Assembly (NCBI GenBank): GCA_021784755.1
Contig: JAJYHM010000050.1
Location: 1-64,000 of the forward strand
Reading direction: 5' to 3'
DNA from: Pseudomonadota bacterium
GTDB taxonomy: Bacteria; Pseudomonadota; Gammaproteobacteria; Acidiferrobacterales; Acidiferrobacteraceae
Length of the DNA stretch: 64,000 nt
Notes under the pieces: model-generated
Databases searched by the model: none
The model's input: the letters and a program-made list of their open reading frames with translations, nothing else
What the model was told of the DNA's origin: nothing
Shown: positions 11,134 to 21,955 of the stretch, one piece after another
How positions within the stretch are numbered: the stretch's first letter is position 1
Layout: the number at the start of each line of letters is the position of its first letter
Program-made: the position numbers and the translations under genes

Positions 11134-12870
11134 CTACTGCCCTTCGGGATTGCGACTCCGCAGATAGGCGACTAGCTCCGCCTGTTCCTCGGGAGTCAAA
11201 CTTCCTTTATTAATCAATAAATTATGTCGCTCTTTGGCCTTCGCCGCGCGGGCCTGCTCATTCAATGTTCGCATGATGTCACGCATGACCCCCTCGTGAT
11301 CGGGAAGCAGCGACGGATACTCCCAGACGGCGAGCCGCGCCAAGGTCGAACGGTGCGGGCTGTCAGCAAACCGCTCCAGAATGGCGCCCGTGGTCAGCCC
11401 CGGCGTCTCCCGCAGCAGCGCCACAAGCGCCGCCAGTACGTCCATACCCGGTCTCCCCGCCAAGGGGAGTTCCCCGACTTCCTTAATGAGGGCGGGGTAC
11501 TGCAAAAGCAAGGCCACGGCTTGGCGCACGAGCGAACCGCCACGCACCGGGACCAGGGGCTCCGCCCGCCGCACCTCTTCAGTGCGGGCCGGCACCAAAA
11601 CCTCCGCCTGCGGGGCCTTCAGGGCGCTCAACTCCGCCAACCGACCGATCATAAGCTCATAAAGCGCCCCTTTCGCTAACTTCGACAACAAGGGTTTAGC
11701 AAGTTCAACCAACCGCGCCCGCCCATCCAGGCGCGAAAGATCGGCGCGCGTGCACAAGGTCTCGAAGAAGAACTCCGGGAGTTCGGTGGCGCCCCGCAGG
11801 CGCGCCTGGAATCCGGCCTGACCCTCGGCACGCACCAAGGTATCGGGATCTTCGCCCTCTGGCAGAAACAAAAAACTCACCTGACGCCCGTCCCTCAGCG
11901 CCGAAAGTGCCTGCTCCAGGGCGCGCCACGCCGCCTCGCGTCCGGCCCGATCGCCATCGAAACAAAACACGATCTCCGGCGCATAACGAAAGAGGCGGTC
12001 GAGATGCTCGCGGGTGGTGGCGGTCCCCAGGGTCGCCACCACATGGGTCACGCCGAACTGCGACAGCGCGAGCACATCCATATAGCCCTCGACGACGATG
12101 ACCTGTCCGGCCTTGTCGATGGCGTCCAGCGCCTGCGGCAGGCCGTAGATCTCGCGCCCCTTATGAAACAAGGCCGTCTCCGGCGAATTCATGTATTTGG
12201 GCTCGCCCTGATCGAGCACCCGGCCACCGAACCCTATGATACGCCCCCGCGCATCGGCGATCGGGAACATCACCCGGTCGCGGAACCTGTCATAAAAGCC
12301 CCCCGCCCCCTCACGGGCAATGGCGAGGCCCGCGCGCTCCAGCAAGGCCGGCTCGAAGTCCTGGGCCAGGGCGTTCAGGAGGCCGTTCCAGCCCGCAGGC
12401 GCGTAACCCAGTTGAAAAGCCTTGGCGATCGCCCCCGTGATCCCCCGCCCCTTGAGATAGGCCTGGGCCCGCTCGGCGGACGGGTGATGGCGCAAGGCCT
12501 CCTGATAATAGCGCGCCGCGGCGTTCAGCACAGGCTGCAGGTCCGGCCCCGCCTTGGCCATCGGGCGGCCCTCCTGCGGCATCTCGAGGCCGGCCCGGCG
12601 GGCCAATTCGGTCACTGCCTCGACGAAACCCAGGCGATCATAGTTCATCAGAAAACCAATCGCGGACCCGTGCACTCCGCAACCAAAACAGTGATAGAAC
12701 TGCTTATCGGCGCTGACCGTAAACGAGGGGGTCCGCTCTTCATGGAATGGGCAGCAGGCCTTGTAATCCCGGCCGGCCTTGCGCAAAGGCACGCGGCCGC
12801 CGATCAACTCGACGATGTCCGTACGCGCGAGGACCGCATCGATGAAGGGCGATGGTATCTTTGTTGCCAC
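11134..12870 (-). CDS. dnaG: DNA primase DnaG
   Basis: Makes RNA primers for replication, 578 residues. The N-terminal CHC2 zinc domain is visible (CPFHEERTPSF then YHCFGCGVHGSAI). The central TOPRIM domain includes VIVVEGYMDVLALSQFG and EIVFCFDGDRAGREAA. The C-terminal part should bind DnaB. The start is GTG at 12868-12870. It lies 44 bases after yqeY in the macromolecular-synthesis operon. Confidence 0.97.
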   Translation of the reverse strand: MATKIPSPFIDAVLARTDIVELIGGRVPLRKAGRDYKACCPFHEERTPSFTVSADKQFYHCFGCGVHGSAIGFLMNYDRLGFVEAVTELARRAGLEMPQEGRPMAKAGPDLQPVLNAAARYYQEALRHHPSAERAQAYLKGRGITGAIAKAFQLGYAPAGWNGLLNALAQDFEPALLERAGLAIAREGAGGFYDRFRDRVMFPIADARGRIIGFGGRVLDQGEPKYMNSPETALFHKGREIYGLPQALDAIDKAGQVIVVEGYMDVLALSQFGVTHVVATLGTATTREHLDRLFRYAPEIVFCFDGDRAGREAAWRALEQALSALRDGRQVSFLFLPEGEDPDTLVRAEGQAGFQARLRGATELPEFFFETLCTRADLSRLDGRARLVELAKPLLSKLAKGALYELMIGRLAELSALKAPQAEVLVPARTEEVRRAEPLVPVRGGSLVRQAVALLLQYPALIKEVGELPLAGRPGMDVLAALVALLRETPGLTTGAILERFADSPHRSTLARLAVWEYPSLLPDHEGVMRDIMRTLNEQARAAKAKERHNLLINKGSLTPEEQAELVAYLRSRNPEGQ

Positions 12871-12914
12871 ACAGGCCCCCCAGGCGCCCGCATAGGGAAG
12901 ACAGACGCCCTTCC

Positions 12915-13358
12915 TTAACTCAACCGCTCCTTGATCCGCGCGCTCACGGCAGCCATGTCGGCGCGCCCTTGCGTGCGCGGCTTGATGTGCGCCACCACCC
13001 GCCCCATATCCTTGATCGAAGTCGCCTGCGTATGCGCCAAGGCCTCCTGAATGAGGTCTTCGATCTCCTGCGCGGACAAGGGCGCGGGCCGGTAAGCCTG
13101 CCAGACGGCCAGCGCGACCTGCTCCTTTTCCACGAGATCCGAACGACCCGCCGCGCCGAACTGTTCGATGGATTCCTGGCCCTGGCGCACAAGCTTTTCC
13201 AAGACCACGAGCACGCCGCCATCATCCAACGCTACGCGCTCGTCCACCTCGCGGCGCTGGATGGCGGCCCGCAACATGCGAATCGCCTCAAGCCGCGGGG
13301 CATCCTTGGCGCGCATCGCCGCCTTCATGTCCTCGGCGATTTGCTCCTTCAGTGTCAT
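12915..13358 (-). CDS. yqeY: GatB/YqeY domain protein
   Basis: A 147-residue all-helical protein like the tRNA-binding tail domain of the GatB amidotransferase subunit. The family opening MTLKEQIAEDMKAAMRAKD and the end pattern DMGRVVAHIKPRTQGRADM are present. The free-standing form is commonly placed between rpsU and dnaG in gammaproteobacteria, as here, 6 bases after rpsU. Its exact cellular task is not established. Confidence 0.93.
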   Translation of the reverse strand: MTLKEQIAEDMKAAMRAKDAPRLEAIRMLRAAIQRREVDERVALDDGGVLVVLEKLVRQGQESIEQFGAAGRSDLVEKEQVALAVWQAYRPAPLSAQEIEDLIQEALAHTQATSIKDMGRVVAHIKPRTQGRADMAAVSARIKERLS

Positions 13359-13364
13359 GGATGC

Positions 13365-13580
13365 TTAGAACGGCCTGTTGGCGCGCTGGGTCACCCGGGC
13401 GATTTTCTTCAGTTCGCGCTTGCGCGCGGCTGCCGCCTTGCGCTTGCGGACCGCCGTCGGCTTCTCATAGAACTCGCGACGACGAACCTCGGCGAATACA
13501 CCCGCCTTCTCACACGACCTGCGAAAACGACGAAGCGCAACCTCGAAAGGTTCGTGCTCCTTGACGCGCACCGATGGCAT
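13365..13580 (-). CDS. rpsU: 30S ribosomal protein S21
   Basis: A 71-residue very basic protein of the small ribosomal subunit. The family pattern is clear: [39 protein letters not shown], and a Lys/Arg-rich tail. It is the first gene of the rpsU-yqeY-dnaG-rpoD train and has a good sigma-70-type promoter upstream. Confidence 0.97.
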   Translation of the reverse strand: MPSVRVKEHEPFEVALRRFRRSCEKAGVFAEVRRREFYEKPTAVRKRKAAAARKRELKKIARVTQRANRPF

Positions 13581-13639
13581 AGACGCAATACACCTCGCTA
13601 TAAGTGGTAGTTGAGCCGGGGGCCCGTGGTAAACGGCGA

Positions 13640-13668
13640 ATTCTAGCGCGCGCCGAAGGATTTGTACA
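13640..13668 (-). promoter_or_regulatory. Sigma-70-type promoter of rpsU operon
   Basis: Reading the minus strand, TGTACA (13668-13663) is followed by 17 bases and then TAGAAT (13645-13640), close to the -35 and -10 consensus. It lies about 60 bases upstream of the rpsU start, as expected for the macromolecular-synthesis operon. Confidence 0.6.
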
Positions 13669-13868
13669 CCGCCTGTCTAGGGCGGCCGTTGGCCCGGGCA
13701 CAGTCCTCGATGGCATAGGCAAAGGAGGCGCTTACATACCGTTCAGGCAAGACCTCTCCTAGCTTGGCGGTGTCGCCACGGTCAGGATCCGGGCGTCGCG
13801 GCCTTGGTGAACGCGGCCTGGGGGTTTAAGCTGCGTGAATTCCTGACCTCACTGAGGGACCACGATCC

Positions 13869-14879
13869 ATGCTCGTGCTCGGCATCGAGACCTCCTGCGA
13901 TGACACCGGCGTCGCCCTCTACGACCGCGATGTGGGCCTGCGCGCCCACGCCCTGTTCAGCCAAATGAGTCATGCGCGCTTTGGGGGCGTGGTCCCCGAA
14001 ATCGCCTCGCGCGACCACATCCAGAAGCTGCTCCCGCTCATCGACACCTTGCTGGCCGATGCCGGGGTGGCGATCGGCGACGTGGACGCGATCGCCTACA
14101 CGGCCGGGCCGGGCCTCGCGGGGGCCTTGCTCGTGGGCGCGGCGCTGGCACGCGCGCTCGCCTTTGCGCTCACCATACCCGCGCTCGGCGTGCACCACCT
14201 GGAAGGCCATCTCCTCGCGCCGCGACTCGAACGCGAGGCCCCGGATTTTCCGTTTCTCGCCCTGCTGGTCTCGGGGGGGCACACCCTGCTCGCCGACGTC
14301 CAAGGCCTCGGGCGCTATACGATCCTTGGCGAATCGCGCGACGACGCCGCCGGCGAGGCCTTCGATAAGAGCGCCCAGGTCTTGGGCTTGGGCTTTCCAG
14401 GGGGACCTGCCATCGGCCAGGCGGCGGCGCGGGGACGCCAGACCGATCTCAAGCTGCCGCGCCCCCTCACCGATCGTCCGGGCCTCGAGTTTAGCTTCAG
14501 TGGCCTGAAGACCGCGCTCTTGCTGGCCGCCCGCGAACGGCCCTTGGACGACGTGCGGCGCGATGACCTCGCCTACGCCCTGCAAGAGGCGATCGTCGAC
14601 ACCTTGGCCATCAAGTGTCGCCGGGCCCTGCTTCAGACAGGCCACGAGCGTCTCGTGATTGCCGGCGGCGTTGGCGCCAACTTGAGGCTGCGCGAGCGCC
14701 TCACAAACGACACGCGCGCCCTCGGCGTCAAACTCTACTATCCACGCTCCGCCTTCTGCACAGACAACGGGGCCATGATCGCCTACGCCGGTTGCTTGAG
14801 GCTGGCCGCAGGCCAAACAGGCCATCAAGACTTCGGGGTTCGCCCCCGCTGGCCGCTGAACGAGCTTTCGCCGCCTTAA
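13869..14879 (+). CDS. tsaD: tRNA threonylcarbamoyladenosine synthase subunit TsaD
   Basis: Transfers the threonylcarbamoyl group to A37 of ANN-reading tRNAs, working with TsaB and TsaE (not in the window). 336 residues. The ASKHA fold features are seen: [19 protein letters not shown] at the start, the metal-binding [12 protein letters not shown], and [12 protein letters not shown]. It is divergent from rpsU, the usual location in many gammaproteobacteria, and overlaps the convergent plsY by 4 bases. Confidence 0.97.
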   Translation: MLVLGIETSCDDTGVALYDRDVGLRAHALFSQMSHARFGGVVPEIASRDHIQKLLPLIDTLLADAGVAIGDVDAIAYTAGPGLAGALLVGAALARALAFALTIPALGVHHLEGHLLAPRLEREAPDFPFLALLVSGGHTLLADVQGLGRYTILGESRDDAAGEAFDKSAQVLGLGFPGGPAIGQAAARGRQTDLKLPRPLTDRPGLEFSFSGLKTALLLAARERPLDDVRRDDLAYALQEAIVDTLAIKCRRALLQTGHERLVIAGGVGANLRLRERLTNDTRALGVKLYYPRSAFCTDNGAMIAYAGCLRLAAGQTGHQDFGVRPRWPLNELSPP

Positions 14880-15493
14880 GACCCGATCTTGGTCTCGCGG
14901 CCCGCGAGGAGATTGCGGATATTGCTGCGATGGCGCCACAAGAGGAGCACGCTCATGGCCGATGTGGCGGCAAAGAACACGCCGACATGGGCGTGCAGGG
15001 TCACGGCCACAAGGAAGGGGGCGGCGACCGAGGCGGTGAGCGCCGCAAGCGACGAGTAACGAAAAACTATTGCCACCACAAGCCAGATACCCAGCAGTCC
15101 GGCACCCGCCAAGGGATCGATGGCCGTAAGCACACCGAGGGCGGTCGCTACACCCTTGCCGCCGCGAAAACGAAAAAACACGGGATAAATGTGTCCGAGC
15201 AGCGCACACAAGGCGACTATCGCCACGAGCCACGGCGCAAGCCCGAGGAGCCGTGCCAAGACCACGGGGAGCACCCCTTTGAGGATATCGCCGATTAGGG
15301 TGATAATGGCGGCCTTCTTGCCCCCGACGCGCAACACATTGGTGGCCCCGGGATTCCCCGAACCCGCGTGGCGCGGATCGGGTAAACCGAGCATCCGGCT
15401 TGCCAAAATGGCCGTGGAAAGGGAGCCTAAAAGATAGGCTAGCCCCGGCAAAACATAGGCCCAATTCGAGATATGCGTGACGGCGTTCCCCAA
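14876..15493 (-). CDS. plsY: Glycerol-3-phosphate acyltransferase PlsY
   Basis: Inner-membrane acyltransferase that uses acyl phosphate to start phospholipid synthesis, 205 residues. The family motifs are visible: [10 protein letters not shown], then [20 protein letters not shown], and [21 protein letters not shown]. Several hydrophobic segments fit the five-helix fold. Its start region overlaps the divergent folB start if the longer FolB form is used. Confidence 0.95.
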   Translation of the reverse strand: MGNAVTHISNWAYVLPGLAYLLGSLSTAILASRMLGLPDPRHAGSGNPGATNVLRVGGKKAAIITLIGDILKGVLPVVLARLLGLAPWLVAIVALCALLGHIYPVFFRFRGGKGVATALGVLTAIDPLAGAGLLGIWLVVAIVFRYSSLAALTASVAAPFLVAVTLHAHVGVFFAATSAMSVLLLWRHRSNIRNLLAGRETKIGS

Positions 15494-15859
15494 GACAGTA
15501 GTGACGTGCTGTATTTACACGATCTGAAAGCGGATTGCATCATCGGGATCTGGGACTGGGAACGCCAGACTCGGCAGACCATCGTCTTCGATCTCGATAT
15601 GGCGGTCGATATTCGTGCCGCCGCCGCATCCGACGACATCCGTGACGCGCTTGATTACAAGGCGGTCGCCAAACGCATCGTCGCATTCGTGGAGTCCTCG
15701 GAGTTTCGTCTCGTCGAGACCCTCGCGGAGCGCGTGGCGGAACTCGTCTTGCAGGAATTTCCAGTCCCCTGGCTGCGCCTGCGCCTCGATAAGCGCGGGG
15801 CGATCCGCGGCGCAGGTCAGGTCGGACTTGTCATCGAACGAAGCCGCGCGACCCCCTGA
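15473..15859 (+). CDS. folB: Dihydroneopterin aldolase FolB
   Basis: Folate pathway enzyme that cleaves dihydroneopterin. The conserved order is present: YLHDLKADCIIGIWDWERQ, then LDYKAVAKRI, FRLVETLAERVAELVL with the catalytic-region Glu, and a closing LDKRGAIRGAGQVGLVIER. The ATG start at 15473 adds 11 residues; a GTG at 15506 would match the usual N-terminus better and avoid overlapping plsY. Confidence 0.93.
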   Translation: MRDGVPQDSSDVLYLHDLKADCIIGIWDWERQTRQTIVFDLDMAVDIRAAAASDDIRDALDYKAVAKRIVAFVESSEFRLVETLAERVAELVLQEFPVPWLRLRLDKRGAIRGAGQVGLVIERSRATP

Positions 15860-15912
15860 CGCGGTCACCCACGGGAATCCCGATAAACGCACCCAAAAGG
15901 AGTTGTTGCCTC

Positions 15913-16470
15913 ATGCCCATGACGTTCCGCGCCGCCGCCTTGATTGCCGCCTTGTCACTCTCCAGTGCCCATGCCGCCGGATTTTATGTGGGCGCCAATG
16001 TCGGCGCCTCCGACGCCCAGAGCCTCGGCAATGCCGCCAGTGCCGGAATCTACGCGGGGTACGCCATCGACTCCTGGGTGACCCTGGAGGCCGGTTACAA
16101 TCGTCTCGGTCGCTGGCTCGGCCATGATCAAGGCCAGCCCTACACGACCATCGTCAACAATGTCGACGTTTCGTTGACCGCAGGACCCCGGTTCGACCGG
16201 CGGTTCCGAGCCTACGGACGCATAGGCTTCGTGGACTGGTCCACGATAGGCACTGGGGGCGGCGGCGAACATAGGGTCACGGGCAGCTCTGCGCAGAATG
16301 ACATGCTGGAGGAACTGCACCAAGGGTTTTACGGCGTAGGCCTCTCCTATCGCCTGCGACACCGCATCGGTCTGCGTCTTGAATACCGCATCTACCGGGC
16401 CATGGCCGTCAACGGCCATGATCTCGACATAAGCTCGCTGCTGCTCGGCGCCACCTATCACTTCGGCTAA
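15913..16470 (+). CDS. Outer-membrane beta-barrel protein, OmpA/OmpW-like
   Basis: About 185 residues with a signal peptide (ALIAALSLSSAHA) followed by AGFYVGANVG, the standard opening of small barrels. Alternating strands include GYAIDSWVTLEAGYNRLGRW and YGRIGFVDW, and the chain ends in Phe-Gly after LLLGATYHF, a barrel-like C-terminus. The specific role is unknown. A second, different barrel of this class is at 29157-29738. Confidence 0.75.
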   Translation: MPMTFRAAALIAALSLSSAHAAGFYVGANVGASDAQSLGNAASAGIYAGYAIDSWVTLEAGYNRLGRWLGHDQGQPYTTIVNNVDVSLTAGPRFDRRFRAYGRIGFVDWSTIGTGGGGEHRVTGSSAQNDMLEELHQGFYGVGLSYRLRHRIGLRLEYRIYRAMAVNGHDLDISSLLLGATYHFG

Positions 16471-16595
16471 GGCGCGCCCTGGGCCACGCGGTTCCGCGCA
16501 GGCGGCGCCGCACCTGGTCGAGCCTCGCTCACGGAGACGAGCAAGCGATGTCTGCCACGCCGACTTGGGGTGGGGATGGCCAGACGCCCGAACCC

Positions 16596-17336
16596 TCAAA
16601 GCACGGTCGAGCGCCCGCCATCGACCGCTAATATCTGACCTGTCACATAAGGGGCATCCAGGAGCAGGAAGGTGGTGGCGCGCGCAATATCCTCGGGGGA
16701 GCCGGTACGGTGTAGGGGGATTTGCGCCAGCACACGCTCACGCTCGGCTGGGTCGGCGCCCGCCTCGGGCCACAGGATGGCGCCGGGCGCCACACCATTG
16801 ACGCGCACCTCCGGGGCCAATTCGCGCGCGAGCGACTGCGTCAACATGGCAAGCCCGGCCTTGGCGATGCTGTAAATGGGGTAATCCTTGAGCGGGCGGC
16901 CAGCATGGATGTCGACGAGGTTGACGATGGCGCCACCGTGCGCGGCGAGGTGCGGCGCGGCGCTACGACTCAAGAAGAACGGCGCGCGCAGGTTGGTGCC
17001 GAGAAGGTCGTCCCATTGGCCGACCGTCGCCTCCTGGAGCGGCGTCGGGTAGAAGGTCGAGGCGTTATTGACGAGCATGTCGAGGCGCCCGAAACGCGAA
17101 AGCGCCTCATAGATCAGGACGCGCGGGGCGTCTTCGCTCAGGATATCGGCGCGAATGAGGCTCACGCTGCCGGGGCGCGCCGACTCGAGTTCTGCGCGCA
17201 AACACTCCGCCTCATCGGCCGAGGAGCGGTAATGCAAGACGATCGATAGGCCGCGGGCGTGCAGTTGGCGGACGATGGCCGCGCCCAGCCGCCGCGCCCC
17301 ACCCGTCACCAATACCACCCGTTCCGACACCTGCAT
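16596..17336 (-). CDS. SDR-family oxidoreductase, pteridine reductase-like
   Basis: A 246-residue short-chain dehydrogenase. The NADP-binding motif is VTGGARRLGAAIVRQLH, followed by LHYRSSADEA, the NNAST motif, and the YSIAKAGL active-site Tyr/Lys. TGGARRLG with HYRSS and a nearby folB favour a FolM/pteridine-reductase-like role, but that is inference. The ATG was chosen because AGGAGG lies just upstream; an upstream in-frame start at 17486 would overlap the divergent gene. Confidence 0.85.
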   Translation of the reverse strand: MQVSERVVLVTGGARRLGAAIVRQLHARGLSIVLHYRSSADEAECLRAELESARPGSVSLIRADILSEDAPRVLIYEALSRFGRLDMLVNNASTFYPTPLQEATVGQWDDLLGTNLRAPFFLSRSAAPHLAAHGGAIVNLVDIHAGRPLKDYPIYSIAKAGLAMLTQSLARELAPEVRVNGVAPGAILWPEAGADPAERERVLAQIPLHRTGSPEDIARATTFLLLDAPYVTGQILAVDGGRSTVL

Positions 17337-17391
17337 GGCCTCCTCCTTTTGTGACAAAATGGCTGCTATTCCCTTTTTTGGTCTCATAACC

Positions 17392-18540
17392 ATGTCCGGT
17401 TCTTCGCTTCCCGCATGGGCCGCGCTCACACCCCCGGAAAAGGCCGCGCTCGCGCACAATGAACGGGTCCTCGATGCGCGCCTCACCCAAGGACCGATGG
17501 CCTTCGCCGATTATATGGAATGGGCACTCTATGACGATGAGTGCGGCTACTACGCCCGACGCGAGGTCTTCGGGGCGCGTGGCGATTACGTCACAGCCCC
17601 CCTCATATCCACACACTTGGCCCGCGCCCTGGCGCGCCAATGGACGCCGATACTCATCGCGCACGGAGGCTCCATTATGGAGGCAGGTTCGGGAAACGGC
17701 CAGTTGGCGATCGACACCCTGAAGGCCCTGGGTGCGGCCGGCACGCTCCCCGAGCGCTACTGGATGATAGAACGAAGCGCGCGCCTGCGCGCCATCGCGC
17801 GGGAGCGCGTGGCCGTGGAGATCCCGCAATGGGCCGACCGGGTGTTCGCGGTGGCCGACTGGCCCGACGCCAAGGCCTCGATCATCGTCGCCAATGAGAT
17901 CCTCGATGCGCTGCCGGCGGCGCGTTTCCGCATGCGGGGCGGACGCGCCCATACCCTGCTCGTGACGCGCGATGAGGCTGGGGCCCGAGCCTTCGCCGAA
18001 GGCCCCGAAGACGCGCAGGCTACCGCGGCGCTGGCCGATCTCGCGCTGGTCGACGGCTACGAGTCGGAGACCTTGCCGGGGGCCGTCGACTTTCTGCAGC
18101 AGGCCTCGGATCATCTGGCGCGCGGCGTGATCCTCTTGATCGATTACGGCTTCCCGCGTTCCGAGTTCTATCACCCGGATCGCCACCAAGGCACGCTCAT
18201 GTGCCACTTCCACCAACAGGCCCATGGTGATCCCCTGATCCTGCCGGGCCTGCAGGACATTACGGTGCACGTCGACTTCACGGCCATCGCGCACGCGGGC
18301 CGGGCGCTGGGGCTCGATCTCGCGGGCTACACGAGCCAAGGGGTCTTTCTCCTGGGGCTTGGCATCGGCGAGGACCTGCCCACAGACGAGTTCGAGGCCT
18401 TGCGAGAGATCCAGGCGGTCAAGCGTCTCACGCTCCCGCACGAGATGGGCGAACTCTTCAAGGTCATAGCCTTCGAACGCGGCTACAAGGCCCCGCTGCG
18501 GGGCTTCCGGCTCCTCGATCGCAGTCGCGCGCTCGCCTGA
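17392..18540 (+). CDS. SAM-dependent methyltransferase, MidA/NDUFAF7 family
   Basis: About 382 residues. The family pattern (DUF185) is clear: GPMAFADYMEWALYDDECGYY, then ARGDYVTAPLIS, the SAM-binding MEAGSGNGQLAIDTLKAL, and VANEILDALPAARF. Mitochondrial homologues methylate an Arg in complex I; bacterial substrates are unknown. The ATG at 17392 was chosen because upstream in-frame starts run into the divergent SDR gene. Confidence 0.9.
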   Translation: MSGSSLPAWAALTPPEKAALAHNERVLDARLTQGPMAFADYMEWALYDDECGYYARREVFGARGDYVTAPLISTHLARALARQWTPILIAHGGSIMEAGSGNGQLAIDTLKALGAAGTLPERYWMIERSARLRAIARERVAVEIPQWADRVFAVADWPDAKASIIVANEILDALPAARFRMRGGRAHTLLVTRDEAGARAFAEGPEDAQATAALADLALVDGYESETLPGAVDFLQQASDHLARGVILLIDYGFPRSEFYHPDRHQGTLMCHFHQQAHGDPLILPGLQDITVHVDFTAIAHAGRALGLDLAGYTSQGVFLLGLGIGEDLPTDEFEALREIQAVKRLTLPHEMGELFKVIAFERGYKAPLRGFRLLDRSRALA

Positions 18541-18611
18541 TCGGGCGCGTGCCCGCCAAGACCCCCTCCAAGCCGCGCCTCGCGTACGGCGCCAGGGCGT
18601 GGCCCGCCCCC

Positions 18612-21104
18612 TCAGCCGGCCTTGCGCAACTTCAGGTAGATCTGCGGCAGCCGCGCTGGCAGCGCATCCAGGGTGTCGACGACCAAGAAATGGCCCCGGC
18701 CGAAGATACGCTCCAGATAGGGGGCCCCGGCCGGATCGAGGGTGATGCAAAACGCGTGGACGCCCTGATCCGCCGCCTCCTTCACGGCCATGCGCGTGTC
18801 TTCGTGGAGGTAACGCTCGTCGCCGCCGTCATCGTAGTCAGCCGGGCGCCCATCGGAGAGGATGAGCAGCAGGCGACGCTCGGTGCCGCTGTCGGTCAGG
18901 CGCGTGCAGGCGTGGCGAATGGCCGCGCCCATGCGTGTCGCAAGCCGCCCCGACAGCCCGCCCACGATGGCCGCCTGTTTGGATGTGAAGCGCTCATCGA
19001 AGTCCTTGATCGGGTAGTAGCTCACCGCATCGCGGTACTTGGAGGCGAAGCCGGCGATGGCATAGGGGTCGCCCACCTCCTCGAGGCTCACGGCAAACAG
19101 CAGGAGCGCCGCCTTGATGCGATCGACGACGCGCCCCACGCCGTCGGCTGCCTGCTGCATGATGGAGGTGGAAAGGTCGGCGAGCAGCAGCACTGCCGTG
19201 TCGCGCACAAGCGGGCGGCGTTTGCGAAACACCAGCGGCGCGGGCGAGGCCCCGGCGCGCCGATCCACGACATAGGCGACGGTTGCGTCCAGATCGAGTT
19301 CCTCGCCCTCGTGCTGGCGCTTGCGCGGGGCCATGCGGCGCGGCTTCTCAGCCTGGATGGCGCGTCGAAGCCTGCCCAAGACCCGCGCATGGCGGGCGAG
19401 CAAATGCTCGGCGCAAGCCGCATCCCGCTCAATCAGGGGTCGCTCGATCACGCGCGCCCAATCGCACCGATAGACCTGCTCGCGATAGTCCCACTCCGGA
19501 TAGGGTAGTCCCGCGCCTGCCGGCCGCAGCCTGCGAACGCGTGCCGACACGATGTGTGGCTGGGGCCGCCCGGCGCCTACGCGCCCACCCGACCCGCTGG
19601 TGTCCTCGGGCGGGATCGGCGTGTCCGGGTCGTGACCGGCGCTTATCGGTGCCGGCCGCATGGGCGTGGGCTCCGGGATGTCCACCACAGCCCCGCCGTC
19701 TGGCTCCGGCATCTCGGCGGGTGCGGCCGGCCGCGGATAGACAGGTCGCCCTTGGTTGGGGGAACGACCCGGAAGATAGGCGGCGTCACGGTCGGCGAGG
19801 CTGAGCGCCGGGAAACGGCCCTCCCGATACAGCGATTGCGCCACCACGAAGGATGTGACGAGATCGGCGTCGGGCGCGAGCAAGACCGCCCACGGGGCCA
19901 CGGCGACCTCGCGCCCTGCCAACATAGAAAGGCTCTCCCGGCCGAGATCGAAGTAGACCGCCGCCGGCCCTTCTGGACGCGTCGAGGAAAGCGCCATGAG
20001 GCGCTCGACATGATTCGGCATCAGCGCCTGGATTCGCGCATCCACCCGAAAATCCTCGCACAGGTCGAACAGGACCTGGAAACGCACGAGATCCTCGCCG
20101 AAGGCCGCGAAGAGTGGACGCCAGGTCACGCGCTGATCGGCATCCAGCGGCGGGTGCGTCATCCCTGCCTGCACGAAGAGCCGCGCCAAGACCTCGGCAT
20201 CATAGGTCCCGAAACGCAGATGCCCGGCATGATGCAAAAGCGCCGCGAGCGCGTGCTCACGCGTTGGAAACGCGGGCGGCACAAACAAGGTGCGGCCGTC
20301 GGTCTCGACAAAGGCGGTCCCGTCTAAACTAAGCCCGCGAGGCGCGAGAGACGGCGTCAACGAAAAAGCGGCGCGCGCGATCAGGACGAGAAAGCGTTCA
20401 TGCTCGGCGCTGCGAAATCCCGGGAGCACCGCCATCAGGGCCTCATCGCTATCGGGGCCCTCCAAGCGAAAATAGGCCTCGCCGCGCAAACGACCGGATT
20501 TCAGAATATCGGCGCCACGCTTGAGCCAGCCGTCGATCACGTCCGGCCCCAAGAGTGTACGTACCTTGATCGCGCCATTTAACGCAAGCGCGGGGGCCAA
20601 GCCGCGATCGCAGGCGGCGGCGAGCGGCTCCAGGATCTCGGAAAGACCCGCGAAGCCACGACCGGCCGTGAGGCTCGAGACGGGGGCCTGAAAAAAGACC
20701 TCGGCGTTTTCCGGGGATCCGCGTCCCCACGCAATGCCGATGGCCCCCCAGCGGCGACCACCCTCGACCCCGAGCTCCCGCACCGCCGCCACCAGGCCGT
20801 CGAGATAGGCGATCAAGGCCTTCCAGGCCCCTCGAATCGCGAGGAAATCACGCGCCTGCTCGATCCAGACGTCGGCCGCGCCCAACTCCCGAATAAGCCC
20901 GGGGCTTGCCCGCAGAAAGGCCTTGCCGGCCTCGCGGTCATAGAAGAACAGGTCCCGGCCGGTCTCGGCCCAAAGGGCAATGGTCTCGGCGCCGTGCGGG
21001 GCCATGGCCGGCAGCGCCGCGCAGAGATCGCGATGCGCGACGAAACTCAACTCCTTCAGCTCGTCCAAGACGAGCGCGAGCCGCACCTCGGGATCGTCCG
21101 TCAT
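18612..21104 (-). CDS. cbbO: CbbO/NorD-type VWA-domain protein
   Basis: An 830-residue protein with a C-terminal von Willebrand A domain. The metal-ion-dependent adhesion site is visible in [12 protein letters not shown], with later [16 protein letters not shown]. It pairs with the AAA+ protein encoded just upstream (ATGA overlap). CbbQ-CbbO complexes act as Rubisco activases in autotrophs; related NorQ-NorD pairs act on nitric oxide reductase. The long N-terminal region favours CbbO, but neither Rubisco nor Nor genes lie in the window, so the target is inferred. Confidence 0.8.
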   Translation of the reverse strand: MTDDPEVRLALVLDELKELSFVAHRDLCAALPAMAPHGAETIALWAETGRDLFFYDREAGKAFLRASPGLIRELGAADVWIEQARDFLAIRGAWKALIAYLDGLVAAVRELGVEGGRRWGAIGIAWGRGSPENAEVFFQAPVSSLTAGRGFAGLSEILEPLAAACDRGLAPALALNGAIKVRTLLGPDVIDGWLKRGADILKSGRLRGEAYFRLEGPDSDEALMAVLPGFRSAEHERFLVLIARAAFSLTPSLAPRGLSLDGTAFVETDGRTLFVPPAFPTREHALAALLHHAGHLRFGTYDAEVLARLFVQAGMTHPPLDADQRVTWRPLFAAFGEDLVRFQVLFDLCEDFRVDARIQALMPNHVERLMALSSTRPEGPAAVYFDLGRESLSMLAGREVAVAPWAVLLAPDADLVTSFVVAQSLYREGRFPALSLADRDAAYLPGRSPNQGRPVYPRPAAPAEMPEPDGGAVVDIPEPTPMRPAPISAGHDPDTPIPPEDTSGSGGRVGAGRPQPHIVSARVRRLRPAGAGLPYPEWDYREQVYRCDWARVIERPLIERDAACAEHLLARHARVLGRLRRAIQAEKPRRMAPRKRQHEGEELDLDATVAYVVDRRAGASPAPLVFRKRRPLVRDTAVLLLADLSTSIMQQAADGVGRVVDRIKAALLLFAVSLEEVGDPYAIAGFASKYRDAVSYYPIKDFDERFTSKQAAIVGGLSGRLATRMGAAIRHACTRLTDSGTERRLLLILSDGRPADYDDGGDERYLHEDTRMAVKEAADQGVHAFCITLDPAGAPYLERIFGRGHFLVVDTLDALPARLPQIYLKLRKAG

Positions 21105-21955
21105 GCCGTGGACAAATGGGCCTTCACGATCTCGCGCAAGGCCATGGCAAGCTCGATATCGTCAGTCAAAGGGCTTACGAGTGCCGCCTCACCCGCATCC
21201 AAGGGGGGGAGGCCTGCGGCAATGAGCGATCCCGCATAGACCAGCGAACGCGTCGAACTCGCCTCGTCCAGACCGTGATCCTTGAGGGCGCGGGCCTTGT
21301 GGGCAATCGCCACGAGCCGCGCGGCGATATCGGCATCCAACCCCCCCACCTCGTTTTGCACGATGCGCGTCTCGGTCTCGGCATTCGGATAGCGGAAGTC
21401 GATGGCCACGAAACGCTGCTTGGTCGACGGCTTCAAGTCCTTCAAGACCGTCTGATAGCCCGGGTTGTAGGAGATGACGAGCAGAAAATCCTCGTGGGCC
21501 TCAATCTCGACGCCACGCTTCTCGAGCGGCAGGCGCCGTCTATGGTCGGTCAGCGGGTGGATGATGACCGTGGAATCGGTGCGGGCCTCGACGATCTCGT
21601 CGAGATAACAGAGGGCGCCGACCTTCACCGCGCGGGTGAGCGGCCCGTCCTGCCAGACGGTCGATTCGCCTTCGAGCAGGAACCGGCCGACGAGATCGGC
21701 GCTCGTCAGGTCCTCGTGGCAGGCCACCGACACCAGCGGCCGCCCAAGACGGTGGGCCATATGCTCCAAAAAGCGGGTCTTCCCGCAGCCCGTCGGCCCC
21801 TTCAGCATCACCGGCAGCCGCCTACGCCACGCCGCCTCGAATACCGCGATCTCGGTGCCCTGGGGCTCATAATAGGGGCCGCCTCCGGCCTCGGGGGCCT
21901 GCACGATGTCGCGTTCCACCCCTCGCAATCGTTCTATCAAGCCGCGCATGCCCAT
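21101..21955 (-). CDS. cbbQ: CbbQ/NirQ/NorQ-type AAA+ ATPase
   Basis: A 284-residue MoxR-type AAA+ protein. The pattern [17 protein letters not shown], Walker [15 protein letters not shown], then [19 protein letters not shown] and a Walker B in [15 protein letters not shown] is that of CbbQ. It is expected to form a hexamer with the VWA protein and use ATP to remodel a target enzyme. The two genes overlap by 4 bases. No T-rich terminator is obvious in the 127 bases from cca. Confidence 0.85.
   Translation of the reverse strand: MGMRGLIERLRGVERDIVQAPEAGGGPYYEPQGTEIAVFEAAWRRRLPVMLKGPTGCGKTRFLEHMAHRLGRPLVSVACHEDLTSADLVGRFLLEGESTVWQDGPLTRAVKVGALCYLDEIVEARTDSTVIIHPLTDHRRRLPLEKRGVEIEAHEDFLLVISYNPGYQTVLKDLKPSTKQRFVAIDFRYPNAETETRIVQNEVGGLDADIAARLVAIAHKARALKDHGLDEASSTRSLVYAGSLIAAGLPPLDAGEAALVSPLTDDIELAMALREIVKAHLSTA

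Noticed and set aside
13782..15464. A 560-codon open frame on the minus strand
   Set aside because: It is opposite tsaD and overlaps plsY in another frame; both of those are certain genes.
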